From positions 1 through 22,002 of the forward strand of contig CAYTZR010000033.1 of the NCBI GenBank assembly GCA_964442605.1: 22,002 bases of DNA, read 5' to 3'. Position 1 is the stretch's first letter; each line of letters begins with the position of its first letter. Below the pieces are notes generated by a model that did no database searches, was not told the origin of the DNA, and saw only the letters and a list, made by a program, of their open reading frames with translations. Below, one piece after another: positions 6,819 to 15,888 of this stretch. The translations under genes and the position numbers were made by a program. The DNA comes from Monoglobus sp964442605 (lineage in GTDB: Bacteria; Bacillota; Clostridia; Monoglobales; Monoglobaceae).

Positions 6819-9800
6819 TTACTTCTTTAGTTCAAAGCTCTCAGACAGAGGAGCTATATCGCTCAACGAGTTCCATACATACGCAATCACAGTATCCGAT
6901 TCGGAATATGCAACCTTTACATATATATCCTCTGTCGCGTCTGCGGCAATATCAACATTCTCAAAGCCTATACCTGTCATAATTCCTGTTTCGCTGTCAT
7001 ATGCCGCAACAATAACCATGTCGGGTGTGCCGCCGCTCTCATAATTCTTTGTCAGATTTACATTCACGCCGTCAACAGACGGAAGCACGCTGTTGATTGT
7101 ATAAGCCTCCCGTTCACCAATCGGTTCAGGCGTTGCCGTTTCTTCCGGTTCCGGTGTCGCTGTCTCCTCCGGCTCGGGTGTCGCGGTTTCTATCGGTTCC
7201 GGTGTAGCGGTCTCCTCCGGCTCGGGTGTCGCGGATTCTATCGGCTCCGGGGTCGCGTCAACAACCTCATTGCCGAAAACAGCGTTTATCGCTGTATCGG
7301 CATCCGGCATTGTGAATGTATAATAACCGTTGCCCAACGCCGTAACCGTTGTTTCGGGATCAGTGGTTATTGCGGTTTCCGCTTGATCCGTCACGGCCTT
7401 TACCTTGACGGTTTCGCCGCTGTAAACCTTAAGCTCATCAACCAAAATATCGTCTTCGTCTGTTGAGTCCGGGTTTGCCTCAAGAGACAGACCTATGAAG
7501 CTTCCGGTAAATCCTCTCGCGTACAGTATATATTGGTGACCCGCGACAACATCAAATGTGCTCTTGATTACAGTTGACGCGTCCAAGGTACGCGCGTCCT
7601 TCGCGTCCACATTATCTGTGTTATCCCAAAGATGTACTGTTCTGTTGCCGCCTGCGGCTCCGACATAAGTTGTTAACGTACCCGACTTCATGACGTCAAG
7701 AATCAAGGTTGTGCCGTTTGAAAGTATCTCGCCGCCGGTACTGGTTACATCACCAATATGCGAGCTTATATCGCCGCCGTTGCCTATACGCAGCGTGAAC
7801 TGATACCCGCTACCGAAATCGGATGTATAGGTGGAGGAGGCCGCTGAAGCGGCGAATACCGCCGTGACGGTTAATTTATCATCCGTATATATCACCTCAT
7901 CATTGCCAAACGATGTGGATTTTGTCGGATAGTAGTTCGCGACATCAGCCACAGGCACCGGTGTTACCACAGGCTGAACAATTTTAAGCTCACCGTTTCC
8001 GGTGACTGTTCCCACGCTTGCCGTGTGTTCCCTCACCGTGCAATCAGACCAATACAAAACATCGGAAATCTTAGGCGACCATGTAACATTTCCTGTTGCT
8101 GTCGAGCCTATAGTTATCGCGGCAAAGCTTGTGGTACTTATGGAAACGGACTTTATAATATATCCCGCGCCGGACGTGTCTGTAAGAGTTAAATCCGCCG
8201 TTTTCGCGCTTAAATCAACATCAAACAACAGCTTCCACGTTGTCGAGCTGCGCGCCGTTATATTAGGCGCGCCTACTATTGTTCCGCTTGAGACGTTTGT
8301 CTTTGATTTTGAGCCGGTGTAATACTTAACCTCCTGCGCTCCGCTTGCCAAATATTCTTGGCTTAGACCTATCACAACATTGCCGTTTACATCCTTAAGC
8401 TCAATCGAATGTGTATATGTGCGATCCGTCCAGTTCCATTCACTGTTTGAGTCCTTATTGCCGCCCGTATTATATGTCATTTCAAATGTAAAATGACCGT
8501 CCATAGAGGGCGTAAAGTCCGCTCCGAATGATCTTCCGCCGTCGGCGCTGTCCTGCGTAAAAGTCCATGTTCCCTTCGAGAACGAAAGCGCCGCTCCGTC
8601 ACCGCCCGTGTATACAAATTGTGAACCGTCTGTATCCAAGGCGCTGTCATACACATATTTGGTTGCTTCAATTTCTATAACAGCTTCTGTTCCGTTCTCG
8701 GCAATCTCAACAGTTCCGGCGGTTGTTTCGTATTTATGGCAGGAAACGGTATAGCTGTTTTCTCCCGCGCGCAGCTTTATCGTTATCTGACCGTTTTCAT
8801 CGGTAACGAGAGTTTGTTTGTCAAAGTCAACCGTGGCTCCGCTCACGGGTATGCCGCCTGAAGTCACCGTTATCGTACTGTCCGGCAAAGCTTCTATTTC
8901 TATGGTCAGCTCTGTCGGGTCAACTCCATCAAGATGTTCAATCGTCCCGCTTGCCAACTTATAGCCGACCTGATCTATAGTGTACGCATATGTACCGGGG
9001 TCAAGATTGAACGAGGCAACGCCTTCGCTGTTTGTTGGTTTTTCGGTATCGCCGAGCTTTACGGTAATTCCCGAAACGGGAACTCCGCCCGATGTAACCG
9101 TAAGCCTTACCGCCGGCTTTACGCTGACCGTATATATATTCGGCTGCTCGTAATCGGTTTTATCCTCGCCTATGTAATAGCTCTGATGCGGCGGCTGATT
9201 ATAGCCGGTATTCTGCCAAGCTATAGCGCAACGGTACTGACTGTCATGCATAAGTGTTGTAAGCTTATAATCTGAGGGTATCAGCGATGTATACACGCGC
9301 AGCGCGGCGTCGTCGGAGGTTCTGAAAATAAGCTCTTCACGCCAATCCCCGAACAAGTCAGCCTGCAAGCACGGATTCAGCTTTGAGCTGTTATTGGAGT
9401 TTACTCCCGAAAACGCGAGAATTCTGCCGAATGAACCCAAGTTGCCATTTTCGTCAGCCGTGTCGTAATCATACCATTTCTGTATTCTGCACTTGTCGTA
9501 GTGCTCACGCAGCAAATCGCCGTCCCAATATATCGGGAAGTTCGGATAAGACTGATTGTTATCAAACAAAACATTATTACTTACAACCGTTCCGCTGAGT
9601 GTGCGGACATTTGTACCCGAATCCCACGCGAGAACGCCGTACTTAGAGCTAAAGTTATCCATTACGCCCCTGCCGTCATCACCTGATGCCACATCTATCC
9701 AGTTAAGCGTTCCGTCGGCGTTTATATAGCATCTGCCCCAATTCGGTTTATCCTCGTTTACCTTAAAAATCTCCTGCTCCCCGTCATTGTCAAAGTCGGA

Positions 9801-11114
9801 AACATGCAGCGCATCGCCGTGACCGATTTTACTGCCATTATAATATACGGACCACAGCAGACTGCCGTCATCATCAATCGCGGCTCCGCCGTATACAATC
9901 TCATCCTTACCGTCGTTGTCCAAATCCGCGACTGACAGCTGATGATTTCCCTGCGCCGCAAAACCGCTGTTGCCGGAATCCGAGCTATCAAGCTTCCAGC
10001 GTTTTATAAGGTTTGTTCCGTCCCAATCATACGCTACGGCTACAGCTCTTGAATAGTAGCCGCGGCAGAATATCATGCTCGGATGCTCGCCGTCTAAATA
10101 CGCGGTTCCGGCAAGGTATCTTTCGGATCTGTTGTAGCTGCTGTCGCCCCAGTTACCCGTACTCTGCAGAGGATCATACTCTATTGTCTGCAGCGCTTCG
10201 CCGGTTTCACCGCTGAATACGGTAAGGAACTCCGGACCGCCGGCGATATGTCCGCTTGTATTTACATAAGTCGCCGAATTATCGGTAGCTTTGATTTCAT
10301 CGGTATTACCGGCGCTCGATACATATTCGCCCTTGCCGTCAATTGTCCCGGGACCTGTTTTCATCGCCACCTCGGCTTTTCCGTCACCGTCATAGTCGTA
10401 AACCTGGAACTGTGTATAATGCGCTCCCGCGCGGATATTTCTGCCTAAATCTATTCTCCAAAGGAAAGTACCGTCATATTCATAGCAGTCGATGTATACG
10501 TTGCCTGTTACGCCGCTGCTCGCATTGTCCTGTGAGTTACTCGGATCCCATTTTAAAATAATCTCATACTCGCCATCGCCGTCCACATCGCCCACGGACG
10601 CGTCATTCGGGCTGTAGGTATAGTCACTTCCCGCCTCGGGAACCTGCAGCGGAATATCAAAGTACGCATATGGAGAGGTTTTCCAGGATGAATCCCTATA
10701 ACCGGTCAGCTTCATAAAAGTGTCGCTCCGCTTGCCCTCCGTGCCGTCTATAAAGGGAGCGACTGTGTAACTGTCGCTCGCGGTTCCGCTTGTGTCCGTA
10801 TAATTTGTGTTAGCAAGTCCGGACAAAAGCAAGCTTCCGTTTTTATAGATGTTAAACACCGTGTCCATCGGCTCCGTACCGAGCAAACGCCAGCTTAAAT
10901 ATATTCCGCCCGATGGATTGGTCGCGGCAAAGCCGCCGCGGTTTAAGTCCTCCATTTGTCTCGCGCCGTCCGCTGTCTCAGTCGCGGCGCTCACTGTTTC
11001 TTCCGAATATGTATCGGTGTAAGCATCGGCTTCGGCTTCATCCGCGGCAATTACCGAAACGGCGCTCATGAGCATTGCCAAAGCAATAAGTAAGCTTAAC
11101 AGTCTTCTCTTCAT
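6819..11114 (-). CDS. Secreted multidomain rhamnogalacturonan lyase, family PL11
   Basis: Exported enzyme cutting the rhamnogalacturonan-I backbone of pectin by beta-elimination. The ATG giving MKRRLLSLLIALAML has GGAGGAAG upstream and starts a signal peptide ending near SVIAA (about residue 24). The beta-sandwich and eight-bladed propeller run to about residue 650. Diagnostic segments: DASVGDVDGDGEYEIILKWD, GRNIRAGAHYTQFQV, LNPCLQADLFGDWREELIFR and YNQPPHQSYYIG. Repeated calcium-binding DxDxDG loops (DVDGDG, DYDGDG, DLDNDG, DFDNDG) are visible. Then come two carboxypeptidase-regulatory-like domains (about 650-820), a beta-rich region resembling carbohydrate-binding modules (about 820-1030), another beta-sandwich-like region (about 1030-1285), an ATPEPxEx linker (1287-1332) and a terminal module of about 100 residues shared with the neighbouring lyase. 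At 1431 residues it is over twice a bare PL11. Endo versus exo action is not decidable here. Confidence 0.93.
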   Translation of the reverse strand: MKRRLLSLLIALAMLMSAVSVIAADEAEADAYTDTYSEETVSAATETADGARQMEDLNRGGFAATNPSGGIYLSWRLLGTEPMDTVFNIYKNGSLLLSGLANTNYTDTSGTASDSYTVAPFIDGTEGKRSDTFMKLTGYRDSSWKTSPYAYFDIPLQVPEAGSDYTYSPNDASVGDVDGDGEYEIILKWDPSNSQDNASSGVTGNVYIDCYEYDGTFLWRIDLGRNIRAGAHYTQFQVYDYDGDGKAEVAMKTGPGTIDGKGEYVSSAGNTDEIKATDNSATYVNTSGHIAGGPEFLTVFSGETGEALQTIEYDPLQSTGNWGDSSYNRSERYLAGTAYLDGEHPSMIFCRGYYSRAVAVAYDWDGTNLIKRWKLDSSDSGNSGFAAQGNHQLSVADLDNDGKDEIVYGGAAIDDDGSLLWSVYYNGSKIGHGDALHVSDFDNDGEQEIFKVNEDKPNWGRCYINADGTLNWIDVASGDDGRGVMDNFSSKYGVLAWDSGTNVRTLSGTVVSNNVLFDNNQSYPNFPIYWDGDLLREHYDKCRIQKWYDYDTADENGNLGSFGRILAFSGVNSNNSSKLNPCLQADLFGDWREELIFRTSDDAALRVYTSLIPSDYKLTTLMHDSQYRCAIAWQNTGYNQPPHQSYYIGEDKTDYEQPNIYTVSVKPAVRLTVTSGGVPVSGITVKLGDTEKPTNSEGVASFNLDPGTYAYTIDQVGYKLASGTIEHLDGVDPTELTIEIEALPDSTITVTSGGIPVSGATVDFDKQTLVTDENGQITIKLRAGENSYTVSCHKYETTAGTVEIAENGTEAVIEIEATKYVYDSALDTDGSQFVYTGGDGAALSFSKGTWTFTQDSADGGRSFGADFTPSMDGHFTFEMTYNTGGNKDSNSEWNWTDRTYTHSIELKDVNGNVVIGLSQEYLASGAQEVKYYTGSKSKTNVSSGTIVGAPNITARSSTTWKLLFDVDLSAKTADLTLTDTSGAGYIIKSVSISTTSFAAITIGSTATGNVTWSPKISDVLYWSDCTVREHTASVGTVTGNGELKIVQPVVTPVPVADVANYYPTKSTSFGNDEVIYTDDKLTVTAVFAASAASSTYTSDFGSGYQFTLRIGNGGDISSHIGDVTSTGGEILSNGTTLILDVMKSGTLTTYVGAAGGNRTVHLWDNTDNVDAKDARTLDASTVIKSTFDVVAGHQYILYARGFTGSFIGLSLEANPDSTDEDDILVDELKVYSGETVKVKAVTDQAETAITTDPETTVTALGNGYYTFTMPDADTAINAVFGNEVVDATPEPIESATPEPEETATPEPIETATPEPEETATPEPEETATPEPIGEREAYTINSVLPSVDGVNVNLTKNYESGGTPDMVIVAAYDSETGIMTGIGFENVDIAADATEDIYVKVAYSESDTVIAYVWNSLSDIAPLSESFELKK
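7119..7256 (-). repeat. 24-bp tandem repeats encoding an ATPEPxEx linker
   Basis: Five full and one partial copies of an 8-residue unit (ATPEPEET or ATPEPIES/T) lie between the beta-sandwich region and the terminal module of the PL11 enzyme. Pro/Thr/Glu linkers of this type are usual between modules of secreted clostridial enzymes and are often extended and glycosylated. The DNA copies are similar enough to allow copy-number change by slippage. Confidence 0.85.
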
Positions 11115-11147
11115 TATATTCTTCCTCCGTTCTTTGTGTTTGTTTTG

Positions 11148-11156
11148 ATTATAACA
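11148..11156 (-). promoter_or_regulatory. Extended -10 promoter of the 6819-11114 lyase
   Basis: On the minus strand TGTTATAAT gives a perfect -10 with the TG extension, 34 bp upstream of the start codon. No good -35 is seen at 16-18 bp, suggesting dependence on the extended -10 or an activator. It lies downstream of the terminator of the other lyase, so the two lyases are probably separate transcripts. Confidence 0.55.
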
Positions 11157-11262
11157 CAAAGAATTCAGCTTTACATTATATAATTCAGTCATAAATTACA
11201 GATTTATTGTTGTTTTACATAACTTTTTTATGAATAATGGTTAAAATTACTCACTCAGAGCG

Positions 11263-11296
11263 AAAAAATTCCCGACACGCAAATGCGTGTCGGGAA
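11263..11296 (-). terminator. Intrinsic terminator of the second PL11 gene
   Basis: On the minus strand TTCCCGACACGC-ATTT-GCGTGTCGGGAA forms a perfect 12-bp stem with a 4-nt loop, followed by a T-tract. It begins 11 nt after the stop codon at 11307. The CCCGA...TCGGG core resembles that of the terminator at 6773-6799, which suits the duplicated origin of the two lyase genes. Confidence 0.92.
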
Positions 11297-11306
11297 TAAT
11301 AACGGC

Positions 11307-14300
11307 TTAGTTCAAACCATACTGCACAGTCAGCGGTATTATATCATCCGTCGAACCCCAGATATAAGCGATTACTTTATCGGCTTCCGTATATTCAATC
11401 GGGACAAATATATCGGCGGTATCACCGACAGCCATCGTAACGTCTGAGGTTTCAGCCGACTTTAAAACCCCGGTATCGCTGTCATATGCCGCGACAATAA
11501 CCGTGTCGGTTTCGCCGCTGTCCGAATTCTTTGTGATATTCACATATGCCCCGCCGTCCGATAGGGTCACGCCGTTTATCGTATATGTGTATACATCTCC
11601 GGCATCGGGCATATCGCTTGCCGCTCCTATCATAATATTGTCAACACCCAGAACATTTTCCGATGAACCCCTTGTTATTCCGGAAATCTTTGTGGGAGCA
11701 AGCGCCGGAATGCTTGAAACCTTTGACGTTCCGGAACCGAGCGTATATGTCATCCTCAATGTATAGGAGCCGCCCTCCGGCTTTGTATATATCTTTATCC
11801 TATTGTTTTCCTTAGTATACTCAACCTTTAGGCCGTACCATTTGTTCGCCGCGAACGTGAAGCCGGATATGTCGGTATCAAGTCCCTTTGTAGCGCTTGA
11901 GCCCATAGAGAAGTAATCTGTGATTTTAAGAGCCGCACTTCCGGTCTTGACCTCAAACGCTCTGCCGTCCGATGAGCCGTAGGTGTTGTCCGCGTTTACA
12001 TTATTGCCGTCGAATACTCTGAGCAGTATTGTATCCTTATCGGTATCTCCCATCATAAAGTCTGTTTCAATCACTACCTTTTCGGACTCAATAGGTGTTT
12101 CAGGCTCGTAAACCCAGCCGTCCATGCCCTTTCCTTTGTCGGTAAGCAGCAGGTAGTTATCGCCGCTTGACCGCTCCGCTATTTTCGGAGCGACAGTATC
12201 CGTGATACTCGCTGTTCCATAGGCTACCGCTAACTCATTGCCCTTTTCGTTTGCTATTTTATTACCGTCTTCAAATACCGTTCCGGCTTCCAAATCATTG
12301 AATGTCCAAGTGTTTCCGACAATATATTGAGTATTCAGCACAATTTCGGATGTGCCGCCTACATCGCCGTCAGCGACGGTAATCGAGCCTGCTCCGCTAA
12401 AGTAGCCGTCGCAGTCAACCGTGAACTCATACTCGCCTGTTTCCAGCTTAACACCCGCGTTTCCGTTTTCATCGGTAACCGCTTTTTTGGCGCCCACGCT
12501 TACCTCCGCGCCTGCGATAGGCGTTCCGTTCCGATCCTTTACGCTTATAACCGACTCCGCGAGATTCATGTCATAGCCGATATAGTAGCTCTGATGCGGC
12601 GGCTGGTTATAGGCTGTGTTCTGCCATGCTACCGCCATGCGGTATTGATGATCCTGTAAAAACGTGGTAAACATATAATCAGTCGGACAAATTGACATAA
12701 ACACTCTGAGCGCGGTGTTATCCGTTGTTCTCAGGATAAGCTCCTCGCGCCAGTCGCCGAACAGATCCGCCTGAAGGCACGGATTTCTCTTTGTTGTGTT
12801 ATTAAAATCTATTCCGCTTATCGTCCACAGTCTCTCAAACGATGCTGTGTCATCGTTAAACTTGTTGATTTTGTCGCCGTCAAAATGCTCGCGGCAAAGG
12901 TCGCCGTCCCAATATATCGGGAAATTCGCGTTTGATTGTTCATTATCCTGTTTCGGGGCGGAGTTAATCACAGTCCCGTCCAATGTACGAATTCCGAAAG
13001 CGGCATCCCATGCGAGAACGCCGTACTTCCTGCTGAAGTACGCCATAGCGCCTCTGCCGTCATCGCTGCTCGATTTATATACCCAAATCGTTGTTCCGTC
13101 GCCTTCTCTAAATCCTTCGCCCGGGTACTCCTCCAGCACGCCGAATATTTCCTGATCGCCGTCATTGTCGAAGTCGGAAACATGGAGCGCGTCTCCGTGT
13201 CCCCAGCCTGTCGAATGAGCCAGCGTTCCGTCATGATCTATCGCGGCGGCTCCGTATACGATTTCATCAAATCCGTCGTTATCAATATCGGCAACCGAAA
13301 CCTGATGGTTGCCCTGCTTCGCAAGTCCGCTGTTTCCGGTTGTTGTGCTGTCTATCTTCCAACGCTTTGTCAGGTTTGTTCCGTCCCAGTCATATGCCAC
13401 AACTATCGCCTTACCGTAATAGCCGCGGCAGAACACCATGCTCGGGTGAACTCCGTCAAGATACGCGGTACAAGCCAAAAATCTGTCCACACGGTTGGTG
13501 TTATCGCCCGACTTTCCCCATGAATCTGTGGTGCCGCGTCCCGGCTCATAATCGATAGTCTGCATTGCGGCTCCCGTCTCGCCGTTGAATACGGTCAGAT
13601 ACTCGGGACCGGTAATAATAAAGCCGCTTGAATTTACGTATGATTTCTCATTATCCGATGCGTTTCTTATTGTGTCCGTATTTCCCGCCGCGGAAACATA
13701 GTTACCCAATCCGTCCTTCGATCCGGGCGCGGTTTTCATTGCAACCTCCGCCTTGCCGTCGCCGTCATAATCGAATACCTGAAACTGTGTATAGTGCGCT
13801 CCCGCGCGTATATTCCTGCCCAAATCAATTCTCCAGCGGAACGTGCCGTCAAATTCGTAGCAGTCAATATATACATTGCCCGTTACGCCGCTCTGTGAAT
13901 TATCCTTTGAATTACTCGGATCCCACTTCAAAATAATCTCATACTGTCCGTCGCCGTCCACATCGCCCACCGACGCATCATTCGCGTTGTAGGTATAGTC
14001 GCTTCCCGCATCGGGAATTTGCAGCGGTATATCAAAATATGTATACGGAACGCTCTCATACCCGCTGTCGGCGTAACCCTCTAAAATCGGTATTTCCGAG
14101 CTGACTTCGCCTTCAACTCCGTCTATAACCGAAGCCACGGTATACTTGTCGGAATTAACGCCTACTAAATCCGTGTAATTTGTATTTTGAATATTTGTCA
14201 AAAATTCGCCGTTCTTGTAAATATTAAAGCTTACACTGTCCGCGGGCTCTGTTTCCAGCAATCTCCATGTTAAATAAACGCCGCCGTTTGGAGATGTGGA

Positions 14301-14468
14301 ACCTATGGCTCCCCTGCCTATATTCTCTTTTTGTACGGTCTGCTCTGCTTGTACTGTCTGATCCGCCGGCTGTGCCGACTCCGCACTATCCGCTGTGCCG
14401 AGCGCCGCCGCCGGCACGGCGCTTATAAGCATTGCCGCAGCGATAAGTACGCTGAATAGCTTTTTCAT
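11307..14468 (-). CDS. Secreted rhamnogalacturonan lyase, family PL11, shorter paralog
   Basis: Second rhamnogalacturonan-I lyase, 1053 residues. The start MKKLFSVLIAAAMLISAVPA is a clear signal peptide; AAAGGAG lies 11 nt upstream. The open frame extends 15 codons further but only as spacer. The catalytic region (about 60-633) shares long near-identical stretches with the neighbouring lyase, such as GVTGNVYIDCYE, WRIDLGRNIRAGAHYTQFQV and YNQPPHQSYYIG, plus DVDGDG, DYDGDG, DIDNDG and DFDNDG calcium loops. It carries one carboxypeptidase-regulatory-like domain (about 635-710), a concanavalin/LamG-like beta-sandwich (about 715-950, beginning NTWTFNDLEAG) and the shared terminal module (about 955-1053). 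The T/P/E linker of the paralog is absent. It lies downstream of the polyamine operon and could be read through from it, since I see no intrinsic terminator in between. Confidence 0.92.
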   Translation of the reverse strand: MKKLFSVLIAAAMLISAVPAAALGTADSAESAQPADQTVQAEQTVQKENIGRGAIGSTSPNGGVYLTWRLLETEPADSVSFNIYKNGEFLTNIQNTNYTDLVGVNSDKYTVASVIDGVEGEVSSEIPILEGYADSGYESVPYTYFDIPLQIPDAGSDYTYNANDASVGDVDGDGQYEIILKWDPSNSKDNSQSGVTGNVYIDCYEFDGTFRWRIDLGRNIRAGAHYTQFQVFDYDGDGKAEVAMKTAPGSKDGLGNYVSAAGNTDTIRNASDNEKSYVNSSGFIITGPEYLTVFNGETGAAMQTIDYEPGRGTTDSWGKSGDNTNRVDRFLACTAYLDGVHPSMVFCRGYYGKAIVVAYDWDGTNLTKRWKIDSTTTGNSGLAKQGNHQVSVADIDNDGFDEIVYGAAAIDHDGTLAHSTGWGHGDALHVSDFDNDGDQEIFGVLEEYPGEGFREGDGTTIWVYKSSSDDGRGAMAYFSRKYGVLAWDAAFGIRTLDGTVINSAPKQDNEQSNANFPIYWDGDLCREHFDGDKINKFNDDTASFERLWTISGIDFNNTTKRNPCLQADLFGDWREELILRTTDNTALRVFMSICPTDYMFTTFLQDHQYRMAVAWQNTAYNQPPHQSYYIGYDMNLAESVISVKDRNGTPIAGAEVSVGAKKAVTDENGNAGVKLETGEYEFTVDCDGYFSGAGSITVADGDVGGTSEIVLNTQYIVGNTWTFNDLEAGTVFEDGNKIANEKGNELAVAYGTASITDTVAPKIAERSSGDNYLLLTDKGKGMDGWVYEPETPIESEKVVIETDFMMGDTDKDTILLRVFDGNNVNADNTYGSSDGRAFEVKTGSAALKITDYFSMGSSATKGLDTDISGFTFAANKWYGLKVEYTKENNRIKIYTKPEGGSYTLRMTYTLGSGTSKVSSIPALAPTKISGITRGSSENVLGVDNIMIGAASDMPDAGDVYTYTINGVTLSDGGAYVNITKNSDSGETDTVIVAAYDSDTGVLKSAETSDVTMAVGDTADIFVPIEYTEADKVIAYIWGSTDDIIPLTVQYGLN

Positions 14469-14522
14469 AATTGATTTTGCTCCTTTCTTTATTTTCTTTC
14501 TTATTTTTATCAACTTCTTATC

Positions 14523-14633
14523 TTAATTTTTTACCCTAATCAACTTAATTTTTTACCCTAATCAACTTAATTTTTTATCCTAATCAACCGATTTTACCTT
14601 AATAATCATCAACCGATTTTTACCTTAATCAAC
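14523..14633. repeat. 22-bp tandem repeat array between polyamine operon and PL11 gene
   Basis: Three consecutive 22-bp units (14523-14544, 14545-14566, 14567-14588) begin TTAATTTTTTACC (TTAATTTTTTATC in the third) and end CTAATCAAC; the first two are identical and the third differs by one base. Two degenerate units with CGATTTT in place of TTAATTTT follow, and the last runs into the 3' end of the upstream coding sequence, whose final codons and stop (minus strand GTTGATTAA) are part of the repeat. Read on the minus strand every unit carries TTGATTA, a -35-like hexamer, at 22-bp spacing. No spacers of unique sequence occur, so it is not a CRISPR array. Confidence 0.88.
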
Positions 14634-15872
14634 CAAAACTGGATTAAGGTCCTCATGCCACGGAAGACCGAACCTATTCAAGGCATCCATAAAAGGATCC
14701 GGGTCAAGCTCCTCCACATTGTACACTCCCGCCTTTTTCCACTTTCCGGTCAGAACCATAGCGGCTCCAATCATCGCGGGAACCCCGGTGGTATAGGAAA
14801 CCGCCTGAGAACCGACTTCCTTATAGCACTCCCTGTGGTCGCATATATTATACAAGTAATATGTTTTTTCCACGCCGTCCTTTTTGCCCGTGAAGATACA
14901 GCCGATATTGGTTTTGCCAACTGTTCGCGGACCGAGCGATGCGGGATCCGGCAGCACCGCCTTTAAAAATTGCAACGGCACTATCTCACGCCCCTCGTAC
15001 ATTATAGGCTCAATCGAGGTCATTCCCACATTTTCCAGACACCTTAGGTGAGTAAGATAGCTCTGTCCGAAGGTCATAAAGAAGCGTATACGCTTTATTC
15101 CCTTTATATTAAGAGCCAGCGACTCCAATTCCTCATGATGGAGCAGATACATATCCCTTTTGCCCACACCCTTAAAATCATATTCGCGTTTTATTTCCAT
15201 AGGCTCTGTTTCTATCCACTTTCCGTTTTCCCAATAGCTGCCCTTAGCGGAAACCTCACGGATATTTATTTCGGGGTTAAAGTTGGTCGCGAACGGATAG
15301 CCGTGATCGCCGCCGTTGCAGTCGAGTATATCGATATAATTTATCTCGTCAAATTGATGCTTCATGGCATATGCCGAGAAAACGCCCGTCACGCCCGGAT
15401 CAAATCCGCTGCCCAATATCGCGGTTAAGCCCGCCTTTTCGAACTTCTCACGGTATGCCCATTGCCATTTGTATTCGAATTTCGCGGTATCCACAGGCTC
15501 GTAATTCGCGGTGTCAAGATAATGCGTACCCGTTTCAAGGCACGCATCCATAATTGTCAAATCCTGATACGGCAGCGCAAGGTTCATTACGATTTCCGGC
15601 TTATATGAATTAATAAGCCTCACAAGCTCCTCGGTATTGTCCGCGTCTACCCGAGCGGTTTCAATATTGGTACTGCCGCCATTTGTATTGCCGCCATTGT
15701 TACTGCCGCCTATTCTTTTTTGATATTCCTCACAGCTTTGCTTCAGCGCGTCGCATTTTGATTTTGTACGACTAGCTATCATAATATCGGTAAACACCTC
15801 AAAGTTTTCGCAGCACTTGTGCGCCGCGACACCGGCAACGCCGCCGGCTCCGATAATTAACGCTTTGCTCAT
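14625..15872 (-). CDS. Carboxynorspermidine/carboxyspermidine dehydrogenase (saccharopine dehydrogenase family)
   Basis: NADPH-dependent enzyme that condenses putrescine (or diaminopropane) with aspartate semialdehyde to form carboxyspermidine (or carboxynorspermidine), the substrate of NspC. It has 415 residues. Rossmann motif GAGGVAG (8-14), ASRT after the second strand, NLALPYQDLTIMDACLETG, GTHYLDTANYE, GSGFDPGVTGVFSAYA and LDCNGGDHGYPFATNFNPEI are typical of this Lys1-like branch rather than true lysine-pathway enzymes. AGGAGGTG lies just before the ATG. It follows speB by 16 nt as the last gene of the operon. Oddities: a GGSNN-type low-complexity insertion at residues 55-69, and a stop codon embedded in a tandem repeat array. 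Confidence 0.92.
   Translation of the reverse strand: MSKALIIGAGGVAGVAAHKCCENFEVFTDIMIASRTKSKCDALKQSCEEYQKRIGGSNNGGNTNGGSTNIETARVDADNTEELVRLINSYKPEIVMNLALPYQDLTIMDACLETGTHYLDTANYEPVDTAKFEYKWQWAYREKFEKAGLTAILGSGFDPGVTGVFSAYAMKHQFDEINYIDILDCNGGDHGYPFATNFNPEINIREVSAKGSYWENGKWIETEPMEIKREYDFKGVGKRDMYLLHHEELESLALNIKGIKRIRFFMTFGQSYLTHLRCLENVGMTSIEPIMYEGREIVPLQFLKAVLPDPASLGPRTVGKTNIGCIFTGKKDGVEKTYYLYNICDHRECYKEVGSQAVSYTTGVPAMIGAAMVLTGKWKKAGVYNVEELDPDPFMDALNRFGLPWHEDLNPVLVD
15666..15710 (-). repeat. Three 15-bp in-frame repeats encoding a Gly/Asn/Ser/Thr insertion
   Basis: On the coding strand three units start GGCGGC and end AAT, giving GGSNN, GGNTN and GGSTN (residues 55-69 of the dehydrogenase). 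They lie between the helix ending EEYQKRI and the strand starting IETARVDAD, in what should be a surface loop of the Rossmann fold. It appears to be a slippage-born expansion that kept frame and probably function. Confidence 0.85.
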
Positions 15873-15888
15873 TTCGCACCTCCTGAAT

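Noticed and set aside
9383..10561. Several open frames on the plus strand across the lyase genes
   Set aside because: They lie entirely inside the long PL11 coding sequences, have no ribosome binding sites and encode unnatural Arg/Cys/His-rich proteins; they are antisense shadows.
12936..13523. A 195-codon plus-strand frame opposite the second PL11 gene
   Set aside because: It is antisense to the conserved catalytic domain and shows no domain or initiation signal; the opposite strand explains the openness.
14523..14633. Regular short repeats that might suggest a CRISPR array
   Set aside because: Units are directly adjacent with no unique spacers, are only 22 bp, and no cas gene is near.
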